The notes beneath the pieces are model-generated. The model saw nothing but the letters and a program-made list of their open reading frames with translations. It was not told the DNA's origin and made no database searches. Shown here in pieces: positions 1 to 11,168 of a stretch of DNA of 64,000 nucleotides. Numbering within the stretch: position 1 is the first letter of the stretch; each line of letters opens with the position of its first letter. Made by a program: the position numbers and the translations under genes. Source of the DNA: Planctopirus ephydatiae (GTDB lineage Bacteria > Planctomycetota > Planctomycetia > Planctomycetales > Planctomycetaceae); assembly GCF_007752345.1 (NCBI RefSeq), contig NZ_CP036299.1:1488001-1552000 (forward strand). The letters run 5' to 3'.

Positions 1-801
1 GGGGTTGCCAGTCATATCATAGTTATAGGCCAGCTTAAGGCCGATACTTGCGAATGCTGCCAGACCGCTGGTGAACATGGCCATCAATCCCATCATCCCG
101 AAGAGTTTCATGGGGCTGACGGCGTACTGAATCAGATATTTAACGGTTGCCAGATCCAGCAGCACGCGAGTGACGCGGCCCAGTCCGTACTTCGAGACAC
201 CAAAACGCCGGGCATGATGCCTGGTAACGACTTCGATGCACCGTGCTCCACGCTGCCTGGCAAGAATGGGAATGAAGCGATGCATCTCGCCATAGAGCTG
301 TAATTCCTTGGCGATTTCGCTGCGAATGGCTTTGAGTGTGCAACCGAGGTCGTGCACCGGGAAACCAGTCACCTTCCCAATCAGCCAGTTGGCACAAATC
401 GACGGAAGTTTCCTGTGGAGAACTGCATCCTGCCGGTTCTTACGCCAGCCGTGCACGAGATCGTAACCTTCCTCGATTTTCGCCAGCATCATTGGAATGT
501 CTTCGGGCTCATTCTGCAGGTCGCCATCGATGGTGACGATGACGTCACCAGTGGCTGCCTGAATTCCCGCCTGCATCGCAGCAGTTTGGCCAAAATTCTT
601 GCGAAACTCGATCAGTTTCACTCGGGAATCTGCCCCAGCAATTTGATCCATGACTTCGGTAGAACCATCGGTGGAACCATCGTTGATGAGGATTAACTCG
701 CAACTGTGTTGCAGAGGTTCCATCACCCGCATGATGGCGGCATGCAAAAGTGGAAGGTTTTCGAGTTCGTTATAGATTGGAACGACAATCGAAACGTGCA
801 T
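1..801 (-). CDS. Family 2 glycosyltransferase, C-terminus cut by window edge
   Basis: The protein starts at the ATG at 801 and is open to base 1, so about 267 residues are visible and the C-terminus is missing. It begins [17 protein letters not shown], followed by the nucleotide-sugar motif NDGSTDGS and the metal-binding stretch [14 protein letters not shown]. This is the GT-A fold of the dolichyl-phosphate mannosyltransferase/undecaprenyl-phosphate sugar transferase group. The visible end, from about residue 235 ([20 protein letters not shown]), is hydrophobic and looks like the first of the C-terminal membrane helices seen in ArnC/GtrB-like members. The likely role is transfer of a sugar from a nucleotide donor to a polyprenyl phosphate at the cytoplasmic membrane. 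The sugar cannot be told from sequence. The gene is co-directional with the cardiolipin synthase gene upstream, but about 240 bp separate them. Confidence 0.85.
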   Translation of the reverse strand, partial: MHVSIVVPIYNELENLPLLHAAIMRVMEPLQHSCELILINDGSTDGSTEVMDQIAGADSRVKLIEFRKNFGQTAAMQAGIQAATGDVIVTIDGDLQNEPEDIPMMLAKIEEGYDLVHGWRKNRQDAVLHRKLPSICANWLIGKVTGFPVHDLGCTLKAIRSEIAKELQLYGEMHRFIPILARQRGARCIEVVTRHHARRFGVSKYGLGRVTRVLLDLATVKYLIQYAVSPMKLFGMMGLMAMFTSGLAAFASIGLKLAYNYDMTGNP

Positions 802-1042
802 ATTAAATCGCCTGTTGCCGACATCCATAGGGCATTTGCATCGCTCGGAATGACATCCATGTCATCGATGCAGGCATTGCCAGTGAATTGGTGAGTGGAT
901 TGGTTGCTGAGTCGTAAGTCTTGAGTGAGCAGGTTTCCTCGTGAGATTTCCAGACAGAGTTTTGCAGAAGTCGAAGAAAACGTCCAGACCGGCTCCTCGG
1001 TTGAAATGGGTGGTTTCGGCAGTTTGGGAGGAAGTTGCTGAA

Positions 1043-2476
1043 TTACAAAATCGGGGCGAACATGCGAGCCCAGTTTTCCTGGAGCTTCTGCCAGCGGGAA
1101 CGTTTGAACCACAGGCTTTTCTCAATTGGCTCTGCCTGGCGGACATCGATTTCAAACTGCGAGTTGAGCTGCTCGGCAATGCCTTTGTCGTACATTGCGA
1201 CAGCGACTTCAAAATTCAGAAAGACGCTGCGCGAATCGAAATTGGGGCTCCCCACCAGAGAGTACTCGCCGTCCAGAGTCAACGTTTTCGAGTGCAGATA
1301 ACCTCGGTTGTATTCCCAGATCTCAGCACCCGCTCGCAGCAGCGGGCTGTAACTCGACCGGCCCGCCATACGGGTATACCAGTAACCCTTGGCACCAGAG
1401 AGCAGTAATCGCACTTTCACACCCCGCACAGCGGCACACTCCAGGGCCACGACCAGGGCGTTTGTGGGAACAAAGTATCCTGTGGTAATTGTGATGTGAT
1501 GCCGGGCTTCATTGATGGCCGCAAAGAACAGCGCCTGGAATACGCTATCTTCCATATGCGGCCCACCCGAAACCACCTGCGCCTCGACATGACCATGTGT
1601 TTCGGGTCGGGGAAAATCGTCTTGCCACGAGATCTCGCGACCAGTGGCACAATGCCAGTCTTCCGCAAAGATCATCTGCAATTGCAGCACCGAGGGGCCC
1701 ACCAGTCGCAGGTGTGTATCACTCCAGTGGCCAAAATGCGGGACACGACTCAAATATTCGTCACCCACATTCATTCCACCTGTGAAACCGATTTCCCCAT
1801 CGACAATGATGATCTTGCGATGATTACGCAGGTTCAGCGACCACGATTCGAGCCAGCCTCGTCCCGGAACAAACGCCGAAATTTCAATCCCCGCTTCCCG
1901 CATTGGTGCAATAAAGCGGCGGGACAATCTCAATGAACCGATCGAGTCATAAAGAAATCGGACTTTGACACCAGTTCTGGCCTTTTCGATGAGCAGGTCT
2001 CTGAGTCGAGTGCCGATTTTGTCGGGTTGCCAGATGTAGTACTCGAGATGAATTGTCGCGCGTGCGTTACGGATCGCGGTTTCAATTTCATCGAAGGCAA
2101 TCCCGGCATCATGCAAAAGATCCACTCGGTTATGCATGGTCGGGCGGGATTCGGCCAGGCGGGTGGCGACCTTTGCCATATTGGATTGAAGTGGAGTTAA
2201 TCGATCGCTTTCCAGCAGATGTCGTTCGGAGAGTTCGGGAAGCCGATGGCTGAGTCGCCTCCAGGCCCTCAATCGATGTTTAACAGTGGATTCAACCCGA
2301 TTGATGCCAAAGATCAGGTACAAAATCGCACCGATGTATGGCAGCGTAATGATCGTAATGATCCATGCTACGGTGGCTGTTTCCTGACGGCGTTTTGTCA
2401 GGAGCACCACTGAAACGAGAGAAAACTGGAGTACAAAACTGATGACCGCCAAAGTGCCCGGCAACCAGTTGAACAC
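1043..2476 (-). CDS. cls: Cardiolipin synthase (phospholipase D family)
   Basis: This 477-residue protein has two N-terminal membrane helices (about residues 5-26 and 35-56) and two PLD phosphodiesterase motifs. The first is H219-x-K221-x4-D226 and the second H395-x-K397-x4-D402. This layout is that of bacterial ClsA-type cardiolipin synthases, which join two phosphatidylglycerol molecules at the inner membrane and release glycerol. The length matches the family (about 480). The N-terminus includes the PLD-nuclease N-terminal type segment TVAWIITIITLPYIGAILYL. The start at 2476 puts the first helix immediately after Met. No partner gene for phospholipid synthesis is adjacent. Confidence 0.93.
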   Translation of the reverse strand: MFNWLPGTLAVISFVLQFSLVSVVLLTKRRQETATVAWIITIITLPYIGAILYLIFGINRVESTVKHRLRAWRRLSHRLPELSERHLLESDRLTPLQSNMAKVATRLAESRPTMHNRVDLLHDAGIAFDEIETAIRNARATIHLEYYIWQPDKIGTRLRDLLIEKARTGVKVRFLYDSIGSLRLSRRFIAPMREAGIEISAFVPGRGWLESWSLNLRNHRKIIIVDGEIGFTGGMNVGDEYLSRVPHFGHWSDTHLRLVGPSVLQLQMIFAEDWHCATGREISWQDDFPRPETHGHVEAQVVSGGPHMEDSVFQALFFAAINEARHHITITTGYFVPTNALVVALECAAVRGVKVRLLLSGAKGYWYTRMAGRSSYSPLLRAGAEIWEYNRGYLHSKTLTLDGEYSLVGSPNFDSRSVFLNFEVAVAMYDKGIAEQLNSQFEIDVRQAEPIEKSLWFKRSRWQKLQENWARMFAPIL

Positions 2477-2643
2477 GTCACAGTTCCTCTCAAGAGTGAT
2501 CGTCGCCAGTCGCCAGTGCTGGCTTCACATGGACAGATTTAATTCTGCCCTGAGTGAGAGGACTTCGCTATGAAGGAATGCGATCGTTGCCGCTTTCTTC
2601 GGCGATAAAACTCCCGATCTGAATTGATCGACATCATGATGGA

Positions 2644-3486
2644 TCAATCAAAGACGACGGTGCCGGGCCTTGAGCTTTCCCGATCTCGGATCAATTCCTG
2701 GGCGACACAGTCGATCGTTTCCGCACCGATCAGTTCTCGCCCTTCGGCTGACCCGGCCAGCAGTGCCAGATCGGCCAGTCGGCAGATTTCCAGTGGAATC
2801 CCGCGCGAGCGTGTGTAAAGCCGATCCACGGCAGCTTTGGTAAAGATCGGCAGTGAATACTCACTACGGGCCAGTCGCCAGCGGAGGAATTCATCACATC
2901 GGGCAGATGACCAGATCGGCAGATCAATTTTGAGACCGCTCGATTCTTCGAGCCACGACAGAAAGGCATGCTCTTCTGAGCGGCCAATTGCAAAGATCCA
3001 GGTCACATTCGATTCGCATCCCACCGATAGTGAGAGCAATCGGCGGAGAACGTGTGCCGCCGCAGGATCGAGTGTCTGGCAATGATCGATCATGAATGCC
3101 AGACGCTGGCCGGTGGATTTCTGGCCTTCGAGGAAATCTGTCAGCCGCGACCAGAGCCAGAGCGGGCTGTCTTCGACATCCGGGCCCAGTCCCAAGGCTT
3201 CGACAATACGCCAGAGCAGTTCGTGTCGATCCAGGCTGGTGGCATCCAGCAGAATCGCTTCGACTCCCGCCTGCGAAAGCTCTCGAGCCAGTACATGCAG
3301 CAAAAATGTCTTTCCGGTTCCACTGATTCCGCTCAGAACACCGACAGGTGCCCGCTGTTCCGCCAGATACCACAGGCGGGAGAGCGCTTCTTCGTGTTCC
3401 ACACTGGCAAAAAAATCATCGGGAGCCAGCGTGAGCCTGAAGGGAGAGGGGCGCGTCAGTGAATCTTCCGGCATCATGACGAGCAT
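2644..3486 (-). CDS. ExeA/MshM-like AAA ATPase
   Basis: This 280-residue P-loop protein has Walker A GISGTGKT at residues 53-60 and a Walker B-like strand ending in Asp134 (LAFMIDHCQ). The N-terminal PFRLTLAPDDFFASVEHEEA resembles the start of ExeA/MshM-type AAA_22 ATPases, where a 'PF...P.F...HEEAL' segment precedes the P-loop. Such proteins work with type II secretion or pilus assembly, or occur as orphan ATPases. No secretion gene is nearby, so the role here is open. The C-terminal part (about 215-265) contains the helical lid typical of this group. Several Met codons crowd the N-terminus (residues 1, 4 and 5) and none has a clear ribosome-binding site, so the exact start is uncertain by a few codons. 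Confidence 0.75.
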   Translation of the reverse strand: MLVMMPEDSLTRPSPFRLTLAPDDFFASVEHEEALSRLWYLAEQRAPVGVLSGISGTGKTFLLHVLARELSQAGVEAILLDATSLDRHELLWRIVEALGLGPDVEDSPLWLWSRLTDFLEGQKSTGQRLAFMIDHCQTLDPAAAHVLRRLLSLSVGCESNVTWIFAIGRSEEHAFLSWLEESSGLKIDLPIWSSARCDEFLRWRLARSEYSLPIFTKAAVDRLYTRSRGIPLEICRLADLALLAGSAEGRELIGAETIDCVAQELIRDRESSRPGTVVFD

Positions 3487-3698
3487 CCGAAGACAAGCGA
3501 TTGAAGAAGATAATCAGACCCGCCCACGGCATTGATGAGCACCGCTCGATCAACGTGGCGTTACCAGATCGCAAGCGCTGGCTCGAAGGCACTCAAATTC
3601 ATAAATGACTGGCTTGGTGAATCAAAGTCGACTCACCTTCGCCTCGAACAGTTTCTTGAAGAGGTGCTCTCCAGATCCTGCAGGAGTCGCGTCGTCAG

Positions 3699-3938
3699 TT
3701 AGTAAGAAGATTCGAGCTGTTCGCGTTCGAGATTGTAGCGCTCCATAGCCTGAATCTGGTTGTATAACCTTGTTTCAGGGCCAGCAGGGAAATACTGGAC
3801 ATCGTCTTCGAGATAATAGGCTGAAGGCAATGTCTGTCCGCCGACAGTGGTCTGGAAGCAGCCCGACATTGAGGCTGAAGCCGACAGCACCATCAGGGCG
3901 ACTGACATCCGCCATCCGGTCGATTGCATTCCGTTCAT
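3699..3938 (-). CDS. Small predicted lipoprotein, unknown function
   Basis: A 79-residue protein. The start at 3938 was chosen because AGGAAGAG lies 4 bases before it. A longer in-frame extension has no such site and reads like non-coding sequence. The N-terminus has a short charged segment (MNGMQSTGWRM), a hydrophobic stretch (VALMVLSASAS) and a lipobox-like MSGC, so cleavage and lipidation at Cys is expected. The mature part includes SAYYLEDDVQYFPAGPETRL and ends in a charged helix (YNLEREQLESSY). I do not recognise the family. It is probably an outer- or inner-membrane-anchored small protein. Confidence 0.6.
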   Translation of the reverse strand: MNGMQSTGWRMSVALMVLSASASMSGCFQTTVGGQTLPSAYYLEDDVQYFPAGPETRLYNQIQAMERYNLEREQLESSY

Positions 3939-4517
3939 GATCTCTTCCTGGCCACAGGCGAAAATGGGGCCGCCCCGGGCGACCAATTCGACAATTCTGA
4001 CAATCGATCTGGAAAGCATGGAATGTTCCATCTCTCCTGGCCTTCCAATCATCGGCGCCTGTTGGCCAGAAACTTCGCCACAATCCGCATAACCAGTGAA
4101 ATTCTTACGGTCGGCAGCTTGATGAAAGGCAGTTTTCGTCAGTTCGCACCACGGAAAATCAAAGGCTGGCATATTCCGCCGATGATTCCCCAATCGCTGG
4201 CCTGAACACTCAGACTCGACTTGAAACATCCATTTTGCCACGCAGACCAAATGGCTCAGTCACCCTTTTCATACCCTGCGATCTGCCAGGCTGAGAGATC
4301 TTGGTTTTTTGGCACTCGCTTCATGTCATAAACTATTTTGAATAAATATGTTACGAATATTGGAGTTGTCTTCAGAACTCTCTTGAGCCCAGGGAAGAAT
4401 CCTGCGACTCGGAGTGTCAATTTTTCCTCGATTCTGGTACGATCAGAACGACCTTAAGCCCTTGGCGCGAGAAGGATTGAGCCAGGGCACAAGAGAGCAA
4501 CACACAGCCGGGAGTGA

Positions 4518-6995
<2,478 letters not shown>

Positions 6996-7063
6996 CCATT
7001 GTCACTCCGAACCCAGTCATACGGATTCCAGGTTTGAACAGGGCTTTGCGTGCAGCCCTTTGC

Positions 7064-7094
7064 GTGCCATGCTAGCCAGCTCTGGGCAACCATG
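7064..7094. repeat. Degenerate copy of a hairpin-forming intergenic element
   Basis: The sequence beginning GTGCCATGCT and ending GGGCAACCATG closely matches a cleaner hairpin at 8333-8362. The two copies flank the PRPP synthetase gene. Confidence 0.4.
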
Positions 7095-7274
7095 TCTTCC
7101 CTTCAACACTTCGCTGTGATTTCCTGGGAAATGTCTCAGAGTGTTCTCTCTCCCCGGTTTGCAGCTTGAGAGCAGGTCAGGCTTTGCGATAAAACAAATT
7201 GTCAATTCATATTGTGTTTTATTTCAGAACCTTTTGTTGATCATCAAATCGACGACAGGAAGAAAAGCGAGATC

Positions 7275-8291
7275 ATGGAGACTCCTCGAACGACTTTCGA
7301 AGGTCCTCGCCCCATTCCCTTTCAAGCTCCTCAAGGCGATCTGGCGATCCTTTCAGGTACTGCCAATCCATTGCTGGCGCAGCATGTGGCCACGGCTCTG
7401 GGAGTCAGTCTGACTCCTTGCCGGGCTCATATTTTCAGTGAGGGAAATGTCTTTGTCCGCATTAAGGAAAATGTCCGCGGGAAAGATGCCTATATCATTC
7501 AAGGGTGTCATTTTCCGGTCAACGACAACTTCATGGAACTGCTCTTCTGGATTGATGCACTCCGGCGGGCCAGCGCTCAGAACATCACGGCCGTGATTCC
7601 TTTTTTCAGTTATGCACAAGGAGATAAAAAAGACGAACCTCGCGTTTCGATCAGGGCTCGCGTTTGTGCCGACGCCATTGAAGCGGCTGGTGCAGATCGT
7701 GTTCTCACAATGGATTTACACAGCCCGCAAATTCAGGGGTTCTTTCGTGTTCCTGTTGATCATCTTTATGGTCGGCAGGTGCTGGCTCAGCATGTCCGCA
7801 GATTGCAGATTCCAGATCTCGTGGTTTGCAGCCCGGATGTCGGCTTTGCGAAAGGTGCTGCCGCTTACGCCAATCTGCTGGGGACGCCGGTGGTCATCGG
7901 TAACAAACAGCGGACAGACCACTCCGAAACGGTGGAAGTGCTGGAGGTGATCGGTGATGTCAAAGATCGAAATGTGCTGCTCGTTGATGATCTGACGATC
8001 ACGGGCCGCTCTTTGATCGCGATGGCTGAGACATTAAAGAAGCGGGGAGCGCGAGATGTTTATGCCGCTGTGACTCATGCAGTCCTTTCGAAAGGGGCCA
8101 GTGAGCGGATTGCACAAAGTCAGATCAAGTCGATGTTCGTGACGGATACCATCGAGAACTCATTCGATCCGCTTCCGCCGAATGTTCAGGTCGTGACCGT
8201 CGCACCACTGTTTGCAGAAGCCATTCGCTCCATCCACGAGCGCACCAGTATCAGTATGCTCTTTCCGGATGGACGTCCCATCTGCCACTAA
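7275..8291 (+). CDS. prs: Ribose-phosphate pyrophosphokinase (PRPP synthetase), divergent
   Basis: This 338-residue protein resembles PRPP synthetase, which makes 5-phosphoribosyl 1-pyrophosphate from ribose 5-phosphate and ATP. Visible family features are SGTANPLLAQHVA near the N-terminus, the KKDEPRVSIRARV segment, the metal-binding strand RVLTMDLHSPQIQGFF, and the C-terminal phosphoribosyl loop VLLVDDLTITGRSL near residue 236. Two features differ from classical enzymes. The usual RQD-R-K-PR segment reads YAQGDKKDEPR, and the loop that is normally DD-IDTAGT reads DDLTITGRS. The start at 7275 was preferred to an upstream TTG because an AGGAAG-like sequence precedes it and family similarity begins just after. 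It may be a second, specialised paralogue. Confidence 0.8.
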   Translation: METPRTTFEGPRPIPFQAPQGDLAILSGTANPLLAQHVATALGVSLTPCRAHIFSEGNVFVRIKENVRGKDAYIIQGCHFPVNDNFMELLFWIDALRRASAQNITAVIPFFSYAQGDKKDEPRVSIRARVCADAIEAAGADRVLTMDLHSPQIQGFFRVPVDHLYGRQVLAQHVRRLQIPDLVVCSPDVGFAKGAAAYANLLGTPVVIGNKQRTDHSETVEVLEVIGDVKDRNVLLVDDLTITGRSLIAMAETLKKRGARDVYAAVTHAVLSKGASERIAQSQIKSMFVTDTIENSFDPLPPNVQVVTVAPLFAEAIRSIHERTSISMLFPDGRPICH

Positions 8292-8629
8292 AGATGCAGT
8301 GGTTCGGGTTCGAGGATTTAACAGCGATTGGTGTGCCATGCTTGCGGCTCGGAGCAAGCATGCTTGACTGGCCCTCGACACACCATTGAATTCTGGGCGC
8401 AGTTCGCCGGCGATCTCCATCAGCCCCAGGAAACGGGAATAGCCTCCACGAATTGGCACTGACCGGCAATCAGGACGTTGCGGGCAGCTCTCTCCAGGCG
8501 ATCAATCATCCTGCAATTAACTGAGAATGATCACGCGGAGAGAGAATCGAAGCATGCCTGCAATGGCAGGCTGGCAAAACCACGCGTCACATTCGCAATC
8601 CATGTGACAAACGTAAAAAAGTGAGAAAG
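8292..8629. other. Intergenic region with hairpins, no gene seen
   Basis: No convincing coding frame. It contains the 8333-8362 hairpin element, an outer inverted repeat (TGGTGTG at 8329-8335 with CACACCA at 8380-8386) and a short hairpin GCCTGCaatgGCAGGC near 8556. None has a clear T-run, so termination of prs here is uncertain. Confidence 0.5.
8333..8362. repeat. Hairpin-forming intergenic element
   Basis: A 9-bp perfect inverted repeat (CATGCTTGC at 8337-8345 and GCAAGCATG at 8354-8362) with an 8-base loop. A degenerate copy sits at 7064-7094. It looks like a dispersed REP-like element. Confidence 0.5.
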
Positions 8630-8702
8630 AGCCTCCAACTGGATTCGAACCAGCGACCTACGCTTTACGAAAGCGTCGCTCTGCCAGCTGAGCTACGGAG
8701 GC
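8630..8702 (-). tRNA. tRNA-Thr (anticodon CGU)
   Basis: The minus strand folds into a full cloverleaf. The acceptor stem GCCTCCG pairs with TGGAGGC (one G-T pair), the D-stem is GCTC/GAGC, the anticodon stem is ACGCT/AGCGT with loop TTCGTAA, and the T-arm is GCTGG-TTCGAAT-CCAGT. The anticodon CGT reads ACG (Thr). The discriminator base is U and the 3' CCA is not encoded. Confidence 0.96.
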
Positions 8703-8985
8703 GTTCTGTACAGAAAATGTACCAGAAAGTATTTTCACGACAAGCCAGCGACTTTCGACTCAGCTTGAATTCTCAGGAACAATGCAGCAGTCCTTAGCCA
8801 AATCCGCGTGAATGATCAGAGACCCAGAATCAGGTATCAGCCACTGCGGACTGGAATTCCGACGGCGAAGTGATGATTCTGGAGGGACTGTTGACTGTAT
8901 GCAGAACATCGTCGGAAATCGTCGCAGCAGTTCCCGCGGGATGACTATAGTCGTTATCGCAGGGCTTCCGGCCCGAATTCTACTC

Positions 8986-9861
8986 ATGAAACATCTCGTG
9001 ACAAATTCAACTTTACCAGCAGTCGACTACTCAGCCATTGCAGCTCGATATTCTCTTGCCGAACAGGATGTCGTGCAGCTGTCGTTGAACCTCAAGAGTG
9101 TGGAACAGGAGATCATCCGGTCTTGCGAGAAGTCTGGTCGTCTCCCGAGCGAAGTCAAGCTGATTGCTGTCACCAAATATGTCCGCGCACCAGTGATTGC
9201 TGCTCTGTATGAGATGGGTGTGAGAGATGTCGGCGAAAGTCGCCCCCAGAATCTGGCTCTTCGGCGAAGTGAAGTCGAGGCTTTGTTCCCATCCACTGCC
9301 AGTGGTTTGATTCCTGGTGAGGGGACATTAGCCGATTTGAAATGGCATCTGATTGGTCATTTGCAGCGAAATAAAGCCGAGCTCGCAGTCAGTAAAGCGG
9401 ATGCGATCCATTCGTGCGATAGCGAACGACTGCTGACGAGGCTGGACCAACTTTTGCAGGCCACGCCGCGTCCGATGCCCCTCTTCGTCGAGATCAACAT
9501 CAGTGGTGAAACCTCGAAGCATGGTTTCACACCTGATGAAGCGCGAATCTGGTGGCGAGCGCAGGCGGTCGAGCGCGCCGCAAGTTGTATGGCCAAAGAG
9601 CACCTGCCGGTCGGTCTGATGACGATGGCCCCGATCGATGCCTCGCCGGAAGAACTCGTGCAGGTTTTCAGTGGCCTCAAGGCTTTGAAAATCGAGTTGG
9701 AAGCAATATCCCCGGAATGTCGCTTGCCATGGCTTTCGATGGGCATGAGTGGCGATTTTCCCATCGCGATCGAATGCGGTGCCACACATGTGCGCGTGGG
9801 CTCCCGGCTTTATCAAGGTCTGTCAAATCGCTGCTTCCTCAACGACACGCCACCAACCTGA
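8986..9861 (+). CDS. YggS/PLPBP-family pyridoxal-phosphate-binding protein
   Basis: This 291-residue protein belongs to the YggS/PLPBP (formerly UPF0001) family, cytosolic PLP-binding proteins with an alanine-racemase-like TIM barrel that keep vitamin B6 and amino-acid pools balanced. Key features are the PLP-lysine strand VKLIAVTKYV, GESRPQNLALRR (family: GENxxQ), KWHLIGHLQRNKA, FVEINISGETSKHGF, LPVGLMTMAPI and LSMGMSGDFPIAIECGATHVRVGSRLY. Those signatures are near-complete, so the protein should fold and bind PLP. The family is usually about 230 residues. The extra length is an N-terminal extension of about 40 and a short insert near FPSTASGLIPGEGTL. The start at 8986 has no strong ribosome-binding site, and an in-frame ATG at 8941 is possible. 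It converges on the gene at 9937. Confidence 0.88.
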   Translation: MKHLVTNSTLPAVDYSAIAARYSLAEQDVVQLSLNLKSVEQEIIRSCEKSGRLPSEVKLIAVTKYVRAPVIAALYEMGVRDVGESRPQNLALRRSEVEALFPSTASGLIPGEGTLADLKWHLIGHLQRNKAELAVSKADAIHSCDSERLLTRLDQLLQATPRPMPLFVEINISGETSKHGFTPDEARIWWRAQAVERAASCMAKEHLPVGLMTMAPIDASPEELVQVFSGLKALKIELEAISPECRLPWLSMGMSGDFPIAIECGATHVRVGSRLYQGLSNRCFLNDTPPT

Positions 9862-9936
9862 TCAATCCTCACTTAGTTCATGGGGAGCTATAAAACAAGG
9901 TTGTTAAGCTCGAACCGGCAAAAGACTTCGATTCGT

Positions 9937-10470
9937 TCACGGAAGATCATGGTAAATCAACTGGGATTTTCCGGCGACAATGGCCAGACCCGCAGGGATC
10001 TGACCTTGGCGCAATTCCTCGATCAACAGTTGATCATCGATCTTCTCCCAGAGGGGAGTTTTTCGAGCAATTGTTAATTTTTGCCGCAGCCCGGGATCCG
10101 TTTTGATTTTCGAGATCACCACTGGCCCATTGGCCCGAGCATGACGCTGAACCGGTGGAATTCGAAGATCTGGTGCTTTGGCTAGCACAGGCTGTTGTCT
10201 GGTGACTGGACTCATGCGTTTATTGTCGATCGGAAGAACTGGTTCCTTCGTTGGTCGCTGAGGTGCCGGAACGTGCTGCACGAATCGCGCTGTTTCGGTG
10301 ATCACGACTTGCCAGGCTGCAAAAAGCCCCCCAGCGCAAAACATCAGCATGATTCCCCACCGGGTGGCCACATGCCGATCTCTGCGTCGCTGGCCCGTCT
10401 GCTTTGCCAGCATCAGGATGGCCACTTTTCGTCGCTCACCTTCGCGACTCAAATTTGCATCATCGATCAT
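9937..10470 (-). CDS. Single-pass membrane protein downstream of ECF sigma factor
   Basis: A 177-residue protein of unknown family. The start at 10470 has a strong GGAGGAAG site 3-5 bases upstream and overlaps the 3' end of the sigma factor gene by 11 bases, which indicates translational coupling. Residues 1-35 are charged and cytoplasmic-like, about 38-58 form one membrane helix (WGIMLMFCAGGLFAAWQVVI), and the remainder is a Pro/Arg/Lys-rich linker followed by a small C-terminal region (LIEELRQGQIPAGLAIVAG). Its position and topology fit an anti-sigma or sigma-accessory protein, but I see no recognisable zinc anti-sigma (HxxxCxxC) motif, so this is inference from context only. Confidence 0.7.
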   Translation of the reverse strand: MIDDANLSREGERRKVAILMLAKQTGQRRRDRHVATRWGIMLMFCAGGLFAAWQVVITETARFVQHVPAPQRPTKEPVLPIDNKRMSPVTRQQPVLAKAPDLRIPPVQRHARANGPVVISKIKTDPGLRQKLTIARKTPLWEKIDDQLLIEELRQGQIPAGLAIVAGKSQLIYHDLP

Positions 10471-11104
10471 AACTTCCTCCCCCGTTGATGGCAGGACGAA
10501 TGGCTTCGCATGGATAGCCTGGTATTGAAGTCGTGATCTCCTCGAATGCACCCTGAGACATTGCGGCTTTCTTCAATCGATTAATGGCTCGACGCAGCCT
10601 GCCATCGACCGTCGCGATCGACAGCCCCAGAAATACAGCCATGCGGTCGAGTGTCCACGATTGTTGATAGCGCAGATCAATCATCTGAGCGAGTTCCGGA
10701 TCGAATTGTGAGAGCTGTTGTCGCAACCAGACCAGGCGTTCATTCGCTTCCTCGTCACAGGCAACTGTGGCAGATTCCATCCCAACTGCTAACTGTCGGC
10801 AATGAGCGGCTGTTTGTTCTCGCTTCTGGCGGCGAGCTTCCGCTTTGAGCAGATCGTAAGCTGTTGATTTCACCACCAGATCCAGCCAGGCGTCCAAATG
10901 CTGTTGATTCTCCATCGGTTTGATACAGCGGAGTATTCGCAGCATGGCTTCCTGCACCACATCGAGACCGAACGACTCGTCGCGTCCGGTGATGCGCCGA
11001 GCCGTTCGGTAGATTTGTGGAAAGTATTCCCGATAGAACTCCTCGATGGCCTTCACAGAACCAGCAGACATCGCTCGGGTGAGTTCGCTGATGGGCTGAT
11101 GCAC
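10460..11104 (-). CDS. ECF-type RNA polymerase sigma factor
   Basis: This 214-residue protein has the two-domain plan of extracytoplasmic-function sigma factors. Region 2 lies at about residues 20-80 (FYREYFPQIYRTARRI, DVVQEAMLRILR) and region 4 at about 130-185 (ELAQMIDLRYQQSWTLDRMA, then the helix-turn-helix GLSIATVDGRLRRAINRLKK). It should direct RNA polymerase to a small set of promoters. The start is GTG at 11104. The Met at 11071 is an alternative, and neither has a strong ribosome-binding site. It is 64 bases downstream of the secreted protein gene at 11169-12017 and overlaps the membrane-protein gene at 9937-10470, so the three probably form one operon. Confidence 0.88.
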   Translation of the reverse strand: MHQPISELTRAMSAGSVKAIEEFYREYFPQIYRTARRITGRDESFGLDVVQEAMLRILRCIKPMENQQHLDAWLDLVVKSTAYDLLKAEARRQKREQTAAHCRQLAVGMESATVACDEEANERLVWLRQQLSQFDPELAQMIDLRYQQSWTLDRMAVFLGLSIATVDGRLRRAINRLKKAAMSQGAFEEITTSIPGYPCEAIRPAINGGGSYDR

Positions 11105-11168
11105 ATGGTTTCTCGGCTGCAGGTATCAGATCGATCGGCGATTCATCTCAGAGAGCAATCCTTTGAAG

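Noticed and set aside
8160..8459. Minus-strand frame overlapping the end of prs
   Set aside because: Antisense to prs and crosses the hairpin element.
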